From the NCBI GenBank assembly GCA_048265065.1, contig JBLXCH010000167.1, positions 1 to 6,374 of the forward strand: DNA of 6,374 nt, given 5' to 3'. Each line of letters opens with the position of its first letter. Positions within the stretch are counted from its first letter, which is position 1. The position numbers were made by a program, and so were the translations under genes. The notes beneath the pieces were generated by a model, which saw nothing but the letters and a program-made list of their open reading frames with translations, was not told where the DNA came from and did not search any database. The stretch is from Motiliproteus sp048265065 (lineage in GTDB: Bacteria > Pseudomonadota > Gammaproteobacteria > Pseudomonadales > Balneatricaceae). This document shows positions 1 through 5,936 of the stretch, in pieces.

Positions 1-72
1 ACAAATCGTGCCTGTTGACCGGGACTCCACGGGGCTGATATCCCTTATTTTGCTGATGCTTGCCGTGTCAAC

Positions 73-96
73 GGTGCCTGTAACGGGTCTCGAACC
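73..96 (-). other. tRNA 3'-end-like fragment, candidate attachment site
   Basis: Read on the minus strand, these 24 bases match tRNA positions 52-75 in order and spacing. There are two Gs, a seven-base loop TTCGAGA fitting the T-loop consensus, a five-base T-stem 3' strand CCCGT, a seven-base acceptor 3' strand TACAGGC, discriminator A, then CC (the next base is G, not A). The bases 5' of it do not complete the T-stem, so this is a fragment and not a gene. Tyrosine recombinases of genomic islands commonly integrate at tRNA 3' ends and leave such partial copies beside the integrase gene, which here starts less than 100 bp away. Discriminator A and the GGCACC end would fit a leucine tRNA, but that is a guess. 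A chance match in a structured intergenic region is the main alternative. Confidence 0.4.
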
Positions 97-133
97 AAAT
101 TTCACACGGGCTGAAGACCCGCCCCCGGGCACC
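73..133. repeat. Nested inverted repeat upstream of the integrase
   Basis: GGTGCC at 73-78 is complementary to GGCACC at 128-133. As plus-strand RNA this stem can extend two more pairs, one of them a U-G wobble. Inside it, CGGGTCT at 84-90 pairs perfectly with AGACCCG at 115-121, leaving a 24-nt loop. The left half overlaps the tRNA-like fragment, and the right half (about 106-134, ending CACCA) resembles a degenerate second tRNA-like end in the opposite direction. It could be a recombinase attachment structure or a structured leader RNA; no known RNA family was recognised. Confidence 0.5.
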
Positions 134-168
134 ACTAAATCGCTGAAATAGTTGATTTATTTGGTCTG

Positions 169-488
169 TTGAGATCTCAGAGCTTAGGTCCTAAAAGGTC
201 ATACACGGTTATACACTTTTCTCATAGATCTGATTTGGGCCAAGATTCCAAAAATCGAATAACTTGGATCAAGCACCTTCGTAAGGGGCTGTTGATCTAC
301 AAGACCGACCGCAGTCCGTACTACTACATTCGACATAGGGACCCGATTGCGGGCAAATATGTTCATAGGTCGCCCAAAGAGACGGTGCGTCTTGAAGCCA
401 CTGAAGTCGCTTATGAATTTGCTGACACATACCGTAGAAAAGCCAACAGCGACCACGCACAGAAGAAGGCCACAAGCTTCGAGCATTA
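169..488 (+). pseudogene. Tyrosine recombinase (integrase), 5' fragment, broken by IS66
   Basis: This is the N-terminal part of a phage- or island-type integrase. The stretch KGLLIYKTDRSPYYY through GKYVHRSPKE and the helix EATEVAYEFADTYRRK look like the arm-type/N-terminal region of site-specific recombinases, which binds att-site DNA before the core-binding domain. The frame runs to codons GAG CAT at 481-486 and then hits TAG (487-489), whose last base is the first base of the IS66 left repeat, so the insertion itself creates the stop. The true start is unclear. The only early candidate is a TTG at 169 without a Shine-Dalgarno sequence, no ATG exists in frame, and homologues would be expected to start nearer KGLLIYK (about 280-290), so the 5' end may also have decayed. 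The gene continues in frame at 5945. Confidence 0.75.
481..488. repeat. Left target-site duplication of the IS66 element
   Basis: GAGCATTA sits directly outside the left inverted repeat and is repeated exactly at 5937-5944 outside the right one. Eight base pairs is the duplication length known for the IS66 family. Deleting the element and one copy restores the integrase reading frame. Confidence 0.93.
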
Positions 489-516
489 GTAAGCGTTGCA
501 TCTAGCCCCCTAGTTG
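489..516 (+). repeat. IS66 left inverted repeat (IRL)
   Basis: It matches the reverse complement of 5909-5936 at 24 of 28 positions, counted by eye. The first 15 bases are identical and the mismatches fall at positions 16, 17, 23 and 25. The tip GTAAGCG is typical of IS66. A C-rich motif, GCCCCCTA, occurs at 505-512 and again at 516-523, straddling the inner edge of the repeat. Confidence 0.94.
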
Positions 517-568
517 CCCCCTAAACCTGCGGGTAGTCCAAATGGTATTCAGGCCCCCGGTAACAAAC

Positions 569-574
569 AGGAGG
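569..574 (+). promoter_or_regulatory. Strong ribosome binding site for tnpA
   Basis: A perfect AGGAGG lies five bases before the ATG at 580. It decides the tnpA start: the longer frame could open from TTG at 514, but that codon lies inside the left inverted repeat and has no such site. Confidence 0.8.
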
Positions 575-579
575 TCAGA

Positions 580-981
580 ATGGCGGAATACGAGGTTTGG
601 GGCTTCACAATTCGAAAGTCAGCTTCCGGAAAGAACATCTGGCCCAACGAGTTGAAGTGGGAGGCCACTCGACGCATCCGGGAAGAAGGTCAGTCAGCCG
701 GAGATGTAGCTGCAGAGATCGGCGCTCATGAATGCCTCGTCCGCAAATGGTCGGTTGCAGATCGGCGAAGCCGAGGTGAAAAAATCCATGTGGAAGGTCC
801 GGCATTTGCCACTGTGAGCGTCGAGGGCGACGCCCCCAGTGTGAAACCGTCTTCACCAATCGGCGGTAGCCAAGCAGGCTATGGGCGTATTCTCTGCGGA
901 AGCGTGGCTATCGAGTTCCCTCTGGGGATTACCGAGAACGAGCTTGTGAAGCTCGTACAAGTCGCGGGGCAACTCCAATGA
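580..981 (+). CDS. tnpA: IS66-family accessory transposition protein TnpA (helix-turn-helix)
   Basis: This 133-residue protein corresponds to IS66 OrfA. Residues about 21-57 (WPNELKWEATRRIREEG through AAEIGAHECLVRKW) have the layout of the IS3/IS66 OrfA helix-turn-helix: a W-x-x-E-L-K opening, a GxSxxDVAxxxG turn and a closing R-K-W. The C-terminal part (GRILCGSVAIEFPLGITENELVKLVQVA) looks like the conserved tail of the family. In IS66 elements TnpA is required for transposition together with TnpB and TnpC, presumably through DNA binding; its exact role is not settled. Length is normal for the family. Its TGA (979-981) overlaps the ATG of tnpB by four bases, so the two are very probably translationally coupled. 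No convincing promoter was seen in the short leader; expression may depend on sequence in or outside the left repeat. Confidence 0.92.
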   Translation: MAEYEVWGFTIRKSASGKNIWPNELKWEATRRIREEGQSAGDVAAEIGAHECLVRKWSVADRRSRGEKIHVEGPAFATVSVEGDAPSVKPSSPIGGSQAGYGRILCGSVAIEFPLGITENELVKLVQVAGQLQ

Positions 982-1328
982 TTGCGCCGTCGAACACCTA
1001 CAAGATCTACATCGCCACGACACCTGTCGATTTCCGAAAGGGCATGGATGGTCTGGCAAACTATGTACTGAGCAATTTCGACCTCGACCCGCTGTCCGGG
1101 GCATTTTTCGTTTTCAGATCGAAAGGCCGCGACAAGATTAAGGTTTTGATGTGGGACGGTACTGGCCTTGTGCTGATCTACAAACGCATTGAGGGTGCGG
1201 GCTTCGTCTGGCCAAAATTAACGGAGGCAAACATTTCCATGACCAAGGCCCAGTTCGAAGCCTTGTTCGAAGGCCTCGACTGGAGGCGTGTCCAGTCTGC
1301 GAACTACCATCGCCCAAAGGTTGCCTAG
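978..1328 (+). CDS. tnpB: IS66-family accessory transposition protein TnpB
   Basis: This 116-residue protein has the hallmarks of the IS66 Orf2-like family. It has an opening Y-K-I-Y, then TTPVDFRKGMDGL at residues 14-26, a central FFVFRSKGRDKIKVLMWDG at 43-61, LVLIYKRIEGAGFVWP at 64-79, and a C-terminal FEGLDWRRV. It is unrelated to the RNA-guided TnpB nucleases of IS200/IS605, which share only the name. It is essential for transposition in studied IS66 members, but its biochemical activity is unknown. Length is typical and no frameshift is visible. The start overlaps the tnpA stop (ATGA). The usual next gene, tnpC, is separated here by an unusually long gap. Confidence 0.95.
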   Translation: MIAPSNTYKIYIATTPVDFRKGMDGLANYVLSNFDLDPLSGAFFVFRSKGRDKIKVLMWDGTGLVLIYKRIEGAGFVWPKLTEANISMTKAQFEALFEGLDWRRVQSANYHRPKVA

Positions 1329-1721
1329 CTTCACTGAATACAGCGGCGCGCTTGATGCTTTCTGATTGGAGTGGGTATCGAAGGTAGCGGTGGTCCCAAA
1401 GCGCGTTGAGACCTGCTGAGTAGAATAGCGAATCGGTGGGGTTGTCTCGTTCTCCCTGCCGCATCTTGGCTGCATTCCAATATGGCCTCCCACACAAATA
1501 GCCCAAGCTTTAATCAGAAATTGTAACGTAAAATCATCATGTTACGCGAGATCACAGGAATTCCTCTATCGAACTAGCTAATTGCAAAATTCTCTCTCTG
1601 GCACCTCTTTCAAGGTTGCAAGACCTCCGCATACGCCGCATCCAAATCATACCGAAACGCAGGGAAGCTCACGCGTCCGCCTTTGTTAACGAAAGGCGCA
1701 GCGTCTCGCTGCGTTCGGAAG
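1329..1721. other. Long non-coding gap between tnpB and tnpC
   Basis: IS66 tnpB and tnpC are normally close together; here about 390 bp separate them. I see no convincing gene on either strand. The minus-strand open frames across 1138-1506 begin at TTG or ATG without a ribosome site, resemble nothing, and run antisense into tnpB. Features present are a weak dyad, GTAAC at 1523-1527 with GTTAC at 1541-1545, enclosing TAAAAT at 1529-1534 (five of six bases of a -10 box, but without a good -35 box), and the hairpin at 1697-1713. The gap may hold a separate tnpC promoter or be a remnant of an insertion. Confidence 0.6.
1697..1713 (+). promoter_or_regulatory. Tight hairpin just upstream of tnpC
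   Basis: CGCAGCG (1697-1703) and CGCTGCG (1707-1713) are perfect complements around a TCT loop, extendable by two G-U pairs in RNA. The hairpin ends eight bases before the tnpC ATG, leaving only a weak GGAAG next to the start. Its position suggests it could limit ribosome access to tnpC or stop readthrough from outside; there is no U-tract, so it is not a classical terminator. Confidence 0.45.
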
Positions 1722-3392
1722 ATGAAAGACTCAATCGACAGCCTAACGGCTGACATCTTGGCCTCCGAATGCGTAAGCGCTCGCCACTTTGCTGATCGAG
1801 CGGAAGCGCTGTGGCGGGACGGTCAAATTGAGATCAGAGGCCTCCGTACTGAGCTAGAAAAGGCAAAGACGCGCAGCAAGATGAAGGATAGGAAGATTAG
1901 CGAGCTTGAAAGACAGATCGCTAACCTAAAGAAAATCGTCTTTGGCGCAAAAGCAGACCGCAATCCGAATAAGGATCAACTGCAAAAAGGCGATGGCCCA
2001 TCTGACCAGTCAGCCCCGGGGCATACTCCCAATAGTGCAACGCCAAACTCTGGGAACGATCTGCATGGTCATAGGCAGACACCAAGACGTTTGGCTCCGC
2101 GCAATCGAAACGGTCGCGGCAAACGCGAGTTTCCAAAGCACCTAGAACGGTTCGAAATTTACATGGGTACGCCAGACAAAAAATGTCCCTGTGGATGTGG
2201 TGGGTCGATACGGGGATATGACATCAACGAAACGTTGGAAATGGTCCCGGCGCGTTATTATGTGGCCGTTCGCAAATACCCAAAATACCGATGCCGTGCG
2301 GCAGACAAGGTGGTGGGAACACCTTTCATACCACGTATCTTCCCTCAAACTACCATGAGCAACGGATTCTTAGCGAATGTGATTTTCATGCGTTTCGGTG
2401 CCCAACTGCCGTGGTATCGGCAGGAGGGGCTACTGAAGGCAAGCGGCATCGACCTCAATCGCAGCACCTTGATGACTTGGTCGAACCGGATAGCCATACA
2501 AGCTCTTCTGCCCCTCTACGAATTGCTAATGCGCGAACTGCTTCATAACAGTGCGCGCCTCTTCATGGATGAAACTACCATTCCGATGCTCGCGCCGGGC
2601 AAGGGGCAAACCATCACAAGCCACCTTATCGCAATTCACCGCGATGATCGTTCCTTTGGTGGCAATCTGCCCCCTATCGTCGCGTATGTTCCCAGCAAGA
2701 CCAGAGCGATGTATAAAATTCATCAACTTCTCAGCGGTTGCAATGCAATCGTGCAGACGGATGCTTACGCGGGCTACGGACAATTGGGGCGAGAAGGGAC
2801 GGATGTTGAAGGCATCGTCAACCCGAAATGCTGGGCACACACGCGAAGGTATTTCACTGATGAGTATAAGCGAAACAAGACGGAAGACGCCAGAATAGTG
2901 ATCGAGTTGATCGCAGAGCTTTATGCTGAGGAACTGAAGATAAGGGGCAAGCCGCCCTTTGTTCGGAAGGCTCACCGCCAGAAATACAGCGCACCCGTAC
3001 TTGCTCGGTTAAAGGCATTCCTTGATGAGTGTTCAGGTCGTCACCTGACAAAAGGCGGCATGGCGAAGGCGATCAACTATGCGCAAAAGCTCTGGCCAGA
3101 TTTGGTTCTCTTCGTCGATGACGGTCGTATTGATCTTGACACCAACCCAGTGGAGCGGATGTTCAAGCCGTCGATTTTGCTGCGCAAGAACGCGCTGTTC
3201 ATGGGCAGCGACGAGGGTGCGGAGGCGTGGGGGATTTTGTCCTCCATCGTTGAGACCTGCAAACTCAATGGGGTGAATGTCGAACTGTACCTGAATTGGG
3301 TGCTGGACCAGATTGCAACCAAGCTGCCTCGCAGCGAGTACGACAAGCTGCTGCCCTGGAACGCTCCGCAGGAGTTGTTGGTTGGCCGATAA
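1722..3392 (+). CDS. tnpC: IS66-family DDE transposase TnpC
   Basis: This 556-residue protein is the catalytic transposase of the element. Order of parts: a charged, probably coiled-coil N-terminus (about 30-85, ending ELERQIANLKKIVFG); a low-complexity, Asn/Pro-rich linker; a zinc-finger-like region with C155, C157 and C159 (CPCGCGG) and C191; and the DDE catalytic domain with D283 (FMDETT), D347 (QTDAYAGY) and E478 (NPVERMFKP). It ends with the IS66 C-terminal segment SIVETCKLNGVNVELYLNWVL to LLPWN. All three acidic residues are in family-typical contexts, so it should be active. The zinc finger is odd: family members usually have two Cys pairs, whereas here the second is reduced to one Cys (YRCRAAD). 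I chose ATG 1722 because the protein from there has the usual family length; a TTG at 1683 is possible but poorly supported. Neither start has a good ribosome site. Confidence 0.93.
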   Translation: MKDSIDSLTADILASECVSARHFADRAEALWRDGQIEIRGLRTELEKAKTRSKMKDRKISELERQIANLKKIVFGAKADRNPNKDQLQKGDGPSDQSAPGHTPNSATPNSGNDLHGHRQTPRRLAPRNRNGRGKREFPKHLERFEIYMGTPDKKCPCGCGGSIRGYDINETLEMVPARYYVAVRKYPKYRCRAADKVVGTPFIPRIFPQTTMSNGFLANVIFMRFGAQLPWYRQEGLLKASGIDLNRSTLMTWSNRIAIQALLPLYELLMRELLHNSARLFMDETTIPMLAPGKGQTITSHLIAIHRDDRSFGGNLPPIVAYVPSKTRAMYKIHQLLSGCNAIVQTDAYAGYGQLGREGTDVEGIVNPKCWAHTRRYFTDEYKRNKTEDARIVIELIAELYAEELKIRGKPPFVRKAHRQKYSAPVLARLKAFLDECSGRHLTKGGMAKAINYAQKLWPDLVLFVDDGRIDLDTNPVERMFKPSILLRKNALFMGSDEGAEAWGILSSIVETCKLNGVNVELYLNWVLDQIATKLPRSEYDKLLPWNAPQELLVGR

Positions 3393-3505
3393 AACGCCAC
3401 AGGCCGAAATGGGTGGCAAGATTATCCGTTGTATCCACGATCTTTTTGTTGCCCGCTGGGGTCACACGTTAGATTGTGATGGCTACGTTGAAACCTCCAA
3501 AGATT

Positions 3506-3524
3506 GTGGCGGTTGAACCACCAC
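3506..3524. repeat. Imperfect dyad between tnpC and the passenger gene
   Basis: GTGGCGGTT (3506-3514) and AACCACCAC (3516-3524) are complementary except for one position, around a single G. It lies about 110 bp after tnpC and 66 bp before the passenger start. It could be an operator or a weak transcription stop; no T-tract follows. The rest of 3393-3590 holds no gene; the best promoter-like pair there (TTGTTG 3446-3451, 17 bp, TTAGAT 3469-3474) matches only half of each consensus. Confidence 0.35.
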
Positions 3525-3575
3525 CTCTAACAGCGTGCCTACTATGGATACGCGAATGGCGCAGGAATAGTCGGT

Positions 3576-3581
3576 AAGGAG
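3576..3581 (+). promoter_or_regulatory. Ribosome binding site fixing the GTG start of the passenger
   Basis: AAGGAG lies nine bases upstream of GTG 3591. This is good Shine-Dalgarno spacing and supports a GTG start for the passenger. It shows that the gene has its own translation signal and is not translated by coupling to tnpC, which ends 198 bp earlier. Confidence 0.75.
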
Positions 3582-3590
3582 TTAACATCA

Positions 3591-5693
3591 GTGCGATCCG
3601 AGGAAGAGTGCTTTCAGGAGCTTATAGAACTGTGCCGAAGTCCGGGCTTTGCACACGCAATCGCGATTCTCTGTTTCCGAGACAATTGGATCGGATTCAA
3701 AGACCAGATGACCGGCAAACTGATTGCGGACAGGAAATCACCGCAACGTCTAGTACGAACTGAGATTGCATCGTTAATCGGCGGGCTGCTTGGAGGCCCC
3801 GGGTCCATTGAACTCCCTGATCAAGCAGTGATCGCGCAGTATCTAGAGCGAGCAGAGCGCCTCCTTGAAGAAATTCATCAATGCATGGTCAAAGATGCTT
3901 TCTCCGGTTGGGAGGCGGATACCTCCCCCCTTTCAACGGGAGAGGCGATCAGAGAAGCGGCCTTTTACGCCACCGAAAGCGCTTACGCATTTCAGTACAG
4001 CGCTTTTGCGGAAATGCGTTACCAGCAGGATGAGCAATGGCTTGCCGACAACGTAGGATTTACCCTCGAAGATGCCAAGATCATCGCTGATGCGATTGTT
4101 GGCATCCAGTCTCAAAAGGCGCAGGATCACCTTGAAAGTCTTAGGCATACTGACCCGAAGCTTTGGACGATGCTTCCAGCATTCGAACTAGAGCAAGGAG
4201 CGCTAGTTACTGCTTCAGGCTTGTCAGCAAAAACTGTCGAGAATTTCTTCGATGCTTTCACTTGTGATGTCAGTTTCGATAATGCGGTTTTTCAATCTGT
4301 AACTGACTTCAATATTATCTCAGCGCGCCCCATCGTCCTCTTGGATGGACGACACTATCTGTTTCAATACGTCAGCCTCACTGAAGCAGTTTATGAGTGC
4401 CCAGCTCATTGGATGTACCAAGACGCATCATACAGGGCGGCGGCATCTAAAAACAAAGGCAACTTCACAGAGGAAATGACCTTTCAGTTCTTAAAAAGAA
4501 TTTTCGGTGAAGAGCACGTCTACCAGAACTTGGATCTTTTTGATGGTGCGAATAAGGTTGGTGAAATAGATGTATACGTTTCTTTTGGTGAGATCGGGAT
4601 CATCTGTCAATGCAAGTCACAAAAGCTGACGGCCGCTTCGCGGAGCGGCAATTTGGTAAAAATTCAAAAAGATTTCCAACTTGCAATTCAAGAAGCTTAT
4701 GGCCAGTGCCGAGCGTGTTTTGATGGGCTTCAAGTTCAAAACGTAGTTGTAAGGGACGCGGCCGGAAATGTGGTCGACCTGAAAAGGCCAGAGAGAGTGT
4801 TCCCGATTACGGTTATTTCGGATCACTATCCGGCATTGAGTATTCAAGTTCGACAATTCCTGAAGACCAATTCTGCCGAAGGATTTGAAAACCCGCTCTG
4901 CGTCGACCTTTTCACTCTAGACGTTCTCTCGGAACTGGTTTCTTCTCCCATCCGGGTCTTAGCATACTTAGAGCGCCGTTCTCTATACTACGACCGGATA
5001 ATGACGACCAACGAATTGGCCGTGCTCGGTCATTTCCTAAAAGTAAACCTTTGGCTCGAAGGTGAATATGACCTCTTAAACTTGGACGACAGTTTAGCAA
5101 GCGATATTGACGCCGCAATGATTGTGCGGCGGGAAGGCCTTCCGGGGCAAGATACTCCGGAAGGACTACTGACGCGCTTTAAGGACAAATTTGTCGTTCG
5201 TGTGATCGATGATGTTGATCGTAATCCAAATGCGCTCTGTGTTGAATTAGGGCTGTCTCTTCTTGAGATGGGAGAGGACGGTATCAACCAAATTGAGGGG
5301 TTGGTCTCAAGAATGGCGGCAAGGGGAAGAGGCGATGTCACTCTGCCTATGGAAAATCGCTCGTCCGGCCTGACCATCCATTGCAATTCTGATCCCCAGT
5401 TCATTGCAGAGCCTACGTTGCGTAAGCATATGCTACGTCGCAATTATTTTCAGAAGGCGGACAAATGGTTGGGGCTTAAGGTTGATCCTTTGACCAAGCA
5501 AGTGCATTTCGGCGCGTATGTTCGGCAGAAGCATGCATTTAACTATGAGCTAGAACAAATGATGGCTGGAGCGCCGCCCATGGTCAAAACCGAGGATGTC
5601 TTGCGGGGGGGAGGACGACGAAAAGTTGGACGAAACGAGAAGTGTCCGTGCGGGAGCGGCAAAAAGTACAAGCGTTGCTGTGGTAATGGCTAA
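3591..5693 (+). CDS. IS66 passenger: PD-(D/E)XK-like nuclease with C-terminal SEC-C motif
   Basis: This 700-residue, soluble-looking protein has no signal peptide or membrane segment and is not recognised as a whole. Residues 1 to about 285 are mostly helical-looking and unassigned. About 290-390 look like a restriction-endonuclease fold: a helix with E294/E295 (NFTEEMTFQFLKRIFG), then GEIDVYV with D327, a hydrophobic strand, and Q340-C-K342 (ICQCKSQK), followed by a long helix (IQKDFQLAIQEAYGQC). D...QxK in place of D...ExK is the Mrr-like variant, so metal-dependent DNA cleavage is the likely activity. About 400-640 is unassigned. A Gly/Arg-rich linker leads to the SEC-C zinc motif C685-x-C687-GSG...C696-C697. 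The gene lies between tnpC and the right IS end, with no methylase, antitoxin or helicase partner. Automated annotation may call it SecA-like because of SEC-C; nothing else resembles SecA. A defence role is inference only. Confidence 0.88.
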   Translation: MRSEEECFQELIELCRSPGFAHAIAILCFRDNWIGFKDQMTGKLIADRKSPQRLVRTEIASLIGGLLGGPGSIELPDQAVIAQYLERAERLLEEIHQCMVKDAFSGWEADTSPLSTGEAIREAAFYATESAYAFQYSAFAEMRYQQDEQWLADNVGFTLEDAKIIADAIVGIQSQKAQDHLESLRHTDPKLWTMLPAFELEQGALVTASGLSAKTVENFFDAFTCDVSFDNAVFQSVTDFNIISARPIVLLDGRHYLFQYVSLTEAVYECPAHWMYQDASYRAAASKNKGNFTEEMTFQFLKRIFGEEHVYQNLDLFDGANKVGEIDVYVSFGEIGIICQCKSQKLTAASRSGNLVKIQKDFQLAIQEAYGQCRACFDGLQVQNVVVRDAAGNVVDLKRPERVFPITVISDHYPALSIQVRQFLKTNSAEGFENPLCVDLFTLDVLSELVSSPIRVLAYLERRSLYYDRIMTTNELAVLGHFLKVNLWLEGEYDLLNLDDSLASDIDAAMIVRREGLPGQDTPEGLLTRFKDKFVVRVIDDVDRNPNALCVELGLSLLEMGEDGINQIEGLVSRMAARGRGDVTLPMENRSSGLTIHCNSDPQFIAEPTLRKHMLRRNYFQKADKWLGLKVDPLTKQVHFGAYVRQKHAFNYELEQMMAGAPPMVKTEDVLRGGGRRKVGRNEKCPCGSGKKYKRCCGNG

Positions 5694-5772
5694 GCTCGGG
5701 ACATTGGTAAGATGCCAACGGTTGTCGCGCTTTTCACCCTGAGCGTAGGGCGGCGCCACGACCGGGGCGGTT

Positions 5773-5800
5773 GTAGTTAAAGGCTGAATGCAGCCACTAC
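5773..5800. terminator. Bulged hairpin downstream of the passenger, possible transcription end
   Basis: GTAGT (5773-5777) and GGCTG (5782-5786) pair with CAGCC (5791-5795) and ACTAC (5796-5800). This makes a ten-pair stem with a four-base bulge (TAAA) on one side and an AATG loop. It lies 79 bp after the passenger stop. No run of T follows, so a rho-independent terminator is not demonstrated; it may protect the mRNA 3' end or serve another role. Confidence 0.35.
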
Positions 5801-5857
5801 GCTGCGCGTCGCATGAACGGTCCGCTTAATGTTGAATGCGTGAAAATCTATGCCCCG

Positions 5858-5878
5858 TATTGGCGCTTAGCGCCAATA
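5858..5878. repeat. Perfect 10-bp-arm dyad near the right IS end
   Basis: TATTGGCGCT (5858-5867) and AGCGCCAATA (5869-5878) are exact complements around one T. The dyad ends 30 bp inside the right inverted repeat. Such symmetry fits a dimeric protein's operator, a compact hairpin that blocks transcription leaving or entering the element, or a subterminal transposase or host-factor site. No T-tract follows on either side. Confidence 0.55.
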
Positions 5879-5908
5879 TACAAGGGGGTCAGCGTCGCTA
5901 ACAGACCT

Positions 5909-5936
5909 CAAATCGGGGGGCAGATGCAACGCTTAC
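5909..5936 (-). repeat. IS66 right inverted repeat (IRR)
   Basis: Read on the minus strand it begins GTAAGCGTTGCATCT like the left end and matches it at 24 of 28 positions. The element ends at 5936, immediately followed by the second GAGCATTA. Confidence 0.94.

Larger units (their letters stand above)
489..5936 (+). mobile_element. Complete IS66-family element carrying a passenger gene
   Basis: The element is 5,448 bp. Both ends start GTAAGCGTTGCATCT reading inward, the family's characteristic GTAAGCG tip, and an exact 8-bp target duplication flanks it. It holds the three canonical IS66 genes in order (tnpA, tnpB, tnpC), all on the plus strand and apparently intact, followed by one extra 700-codon gene before the right repeat. 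Standard IS66 elements are about 2.5-3 kb, so roughly 2.4 kb here is cargo. No second IS66 end was seen between tnpC and the cargo, so the cargo appears to be an integral part of the unit and not a flanking gene caught between two elements. Exact duplications, near-identical ends and open reading frames suggest a fairly recent insertion. Confidence 0.95.

Noticed and set aside
73..134. A complete tRNA or tmRNA gene at the left edge
   Set aside because: The T-stem 5' strand does not pair, and no matching acceptor 5' strand or anticodon arm is found on either strand; only a 3'-end-like fragment is supportable.
170..179. Perfect 10-bp palindrome TGAGATCTCA at the possible integrase start
   Set aside because: It is short enough to occur by chance and there is no supporting promoter; not annotated as an operator.
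514..579. Upstream TTG start extending tnpA by 22 residues
   Set aside because: The codon lies within the left inverted repeat, and a perfect AGGAGG points to ATG 580 instead.
1138..1506. Minus-strand open frame of 122 codons (and a nested 91-codon one at 1218-1493) overlapping tnpB and the gap
   Set aside because: It starts at TTG without a ribosome site, has no recognisable motif, and half of it is antisense to a conserved tnpB.
2526..2975. Minus-strand 149-codon open frame inside tnpC
   Set aside because: It is entirely antisense to the conserved DDE domain and has no start signal; it is a coding shadow.
3033..3419. Minus-strand 128-codon open frame over the tnpC 3' end
   Set aside because: It is antisense to the catalytic Glu region and IS66 C-terminal segment of tnpC, with no independent evidence.
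3446..3474. Promoter TTGTTG-17-TTAGAT upstream of the passenger
   Set aside because: Each box matches only three of six consensus bases, which is too weak to annotate.
5030..5443. Minus-strand 137-codon open frame within the passenger gene
   Set aside because: It is a shadow of a longer frame that has a good ribosome site and recognisable motifs.
3591..5693. Passenger as a SecA-like translocase subunit
   Set aside because: Only the short SEC-C zinc motif is shared; no Walker motifs or helicase motor are visible.
489..5936. Composite transposon made of two IS elements
   Set aside because: Only one set of tnp genes and one pair of ends is present, with a single exact 8-bp duplication around the whole unit.
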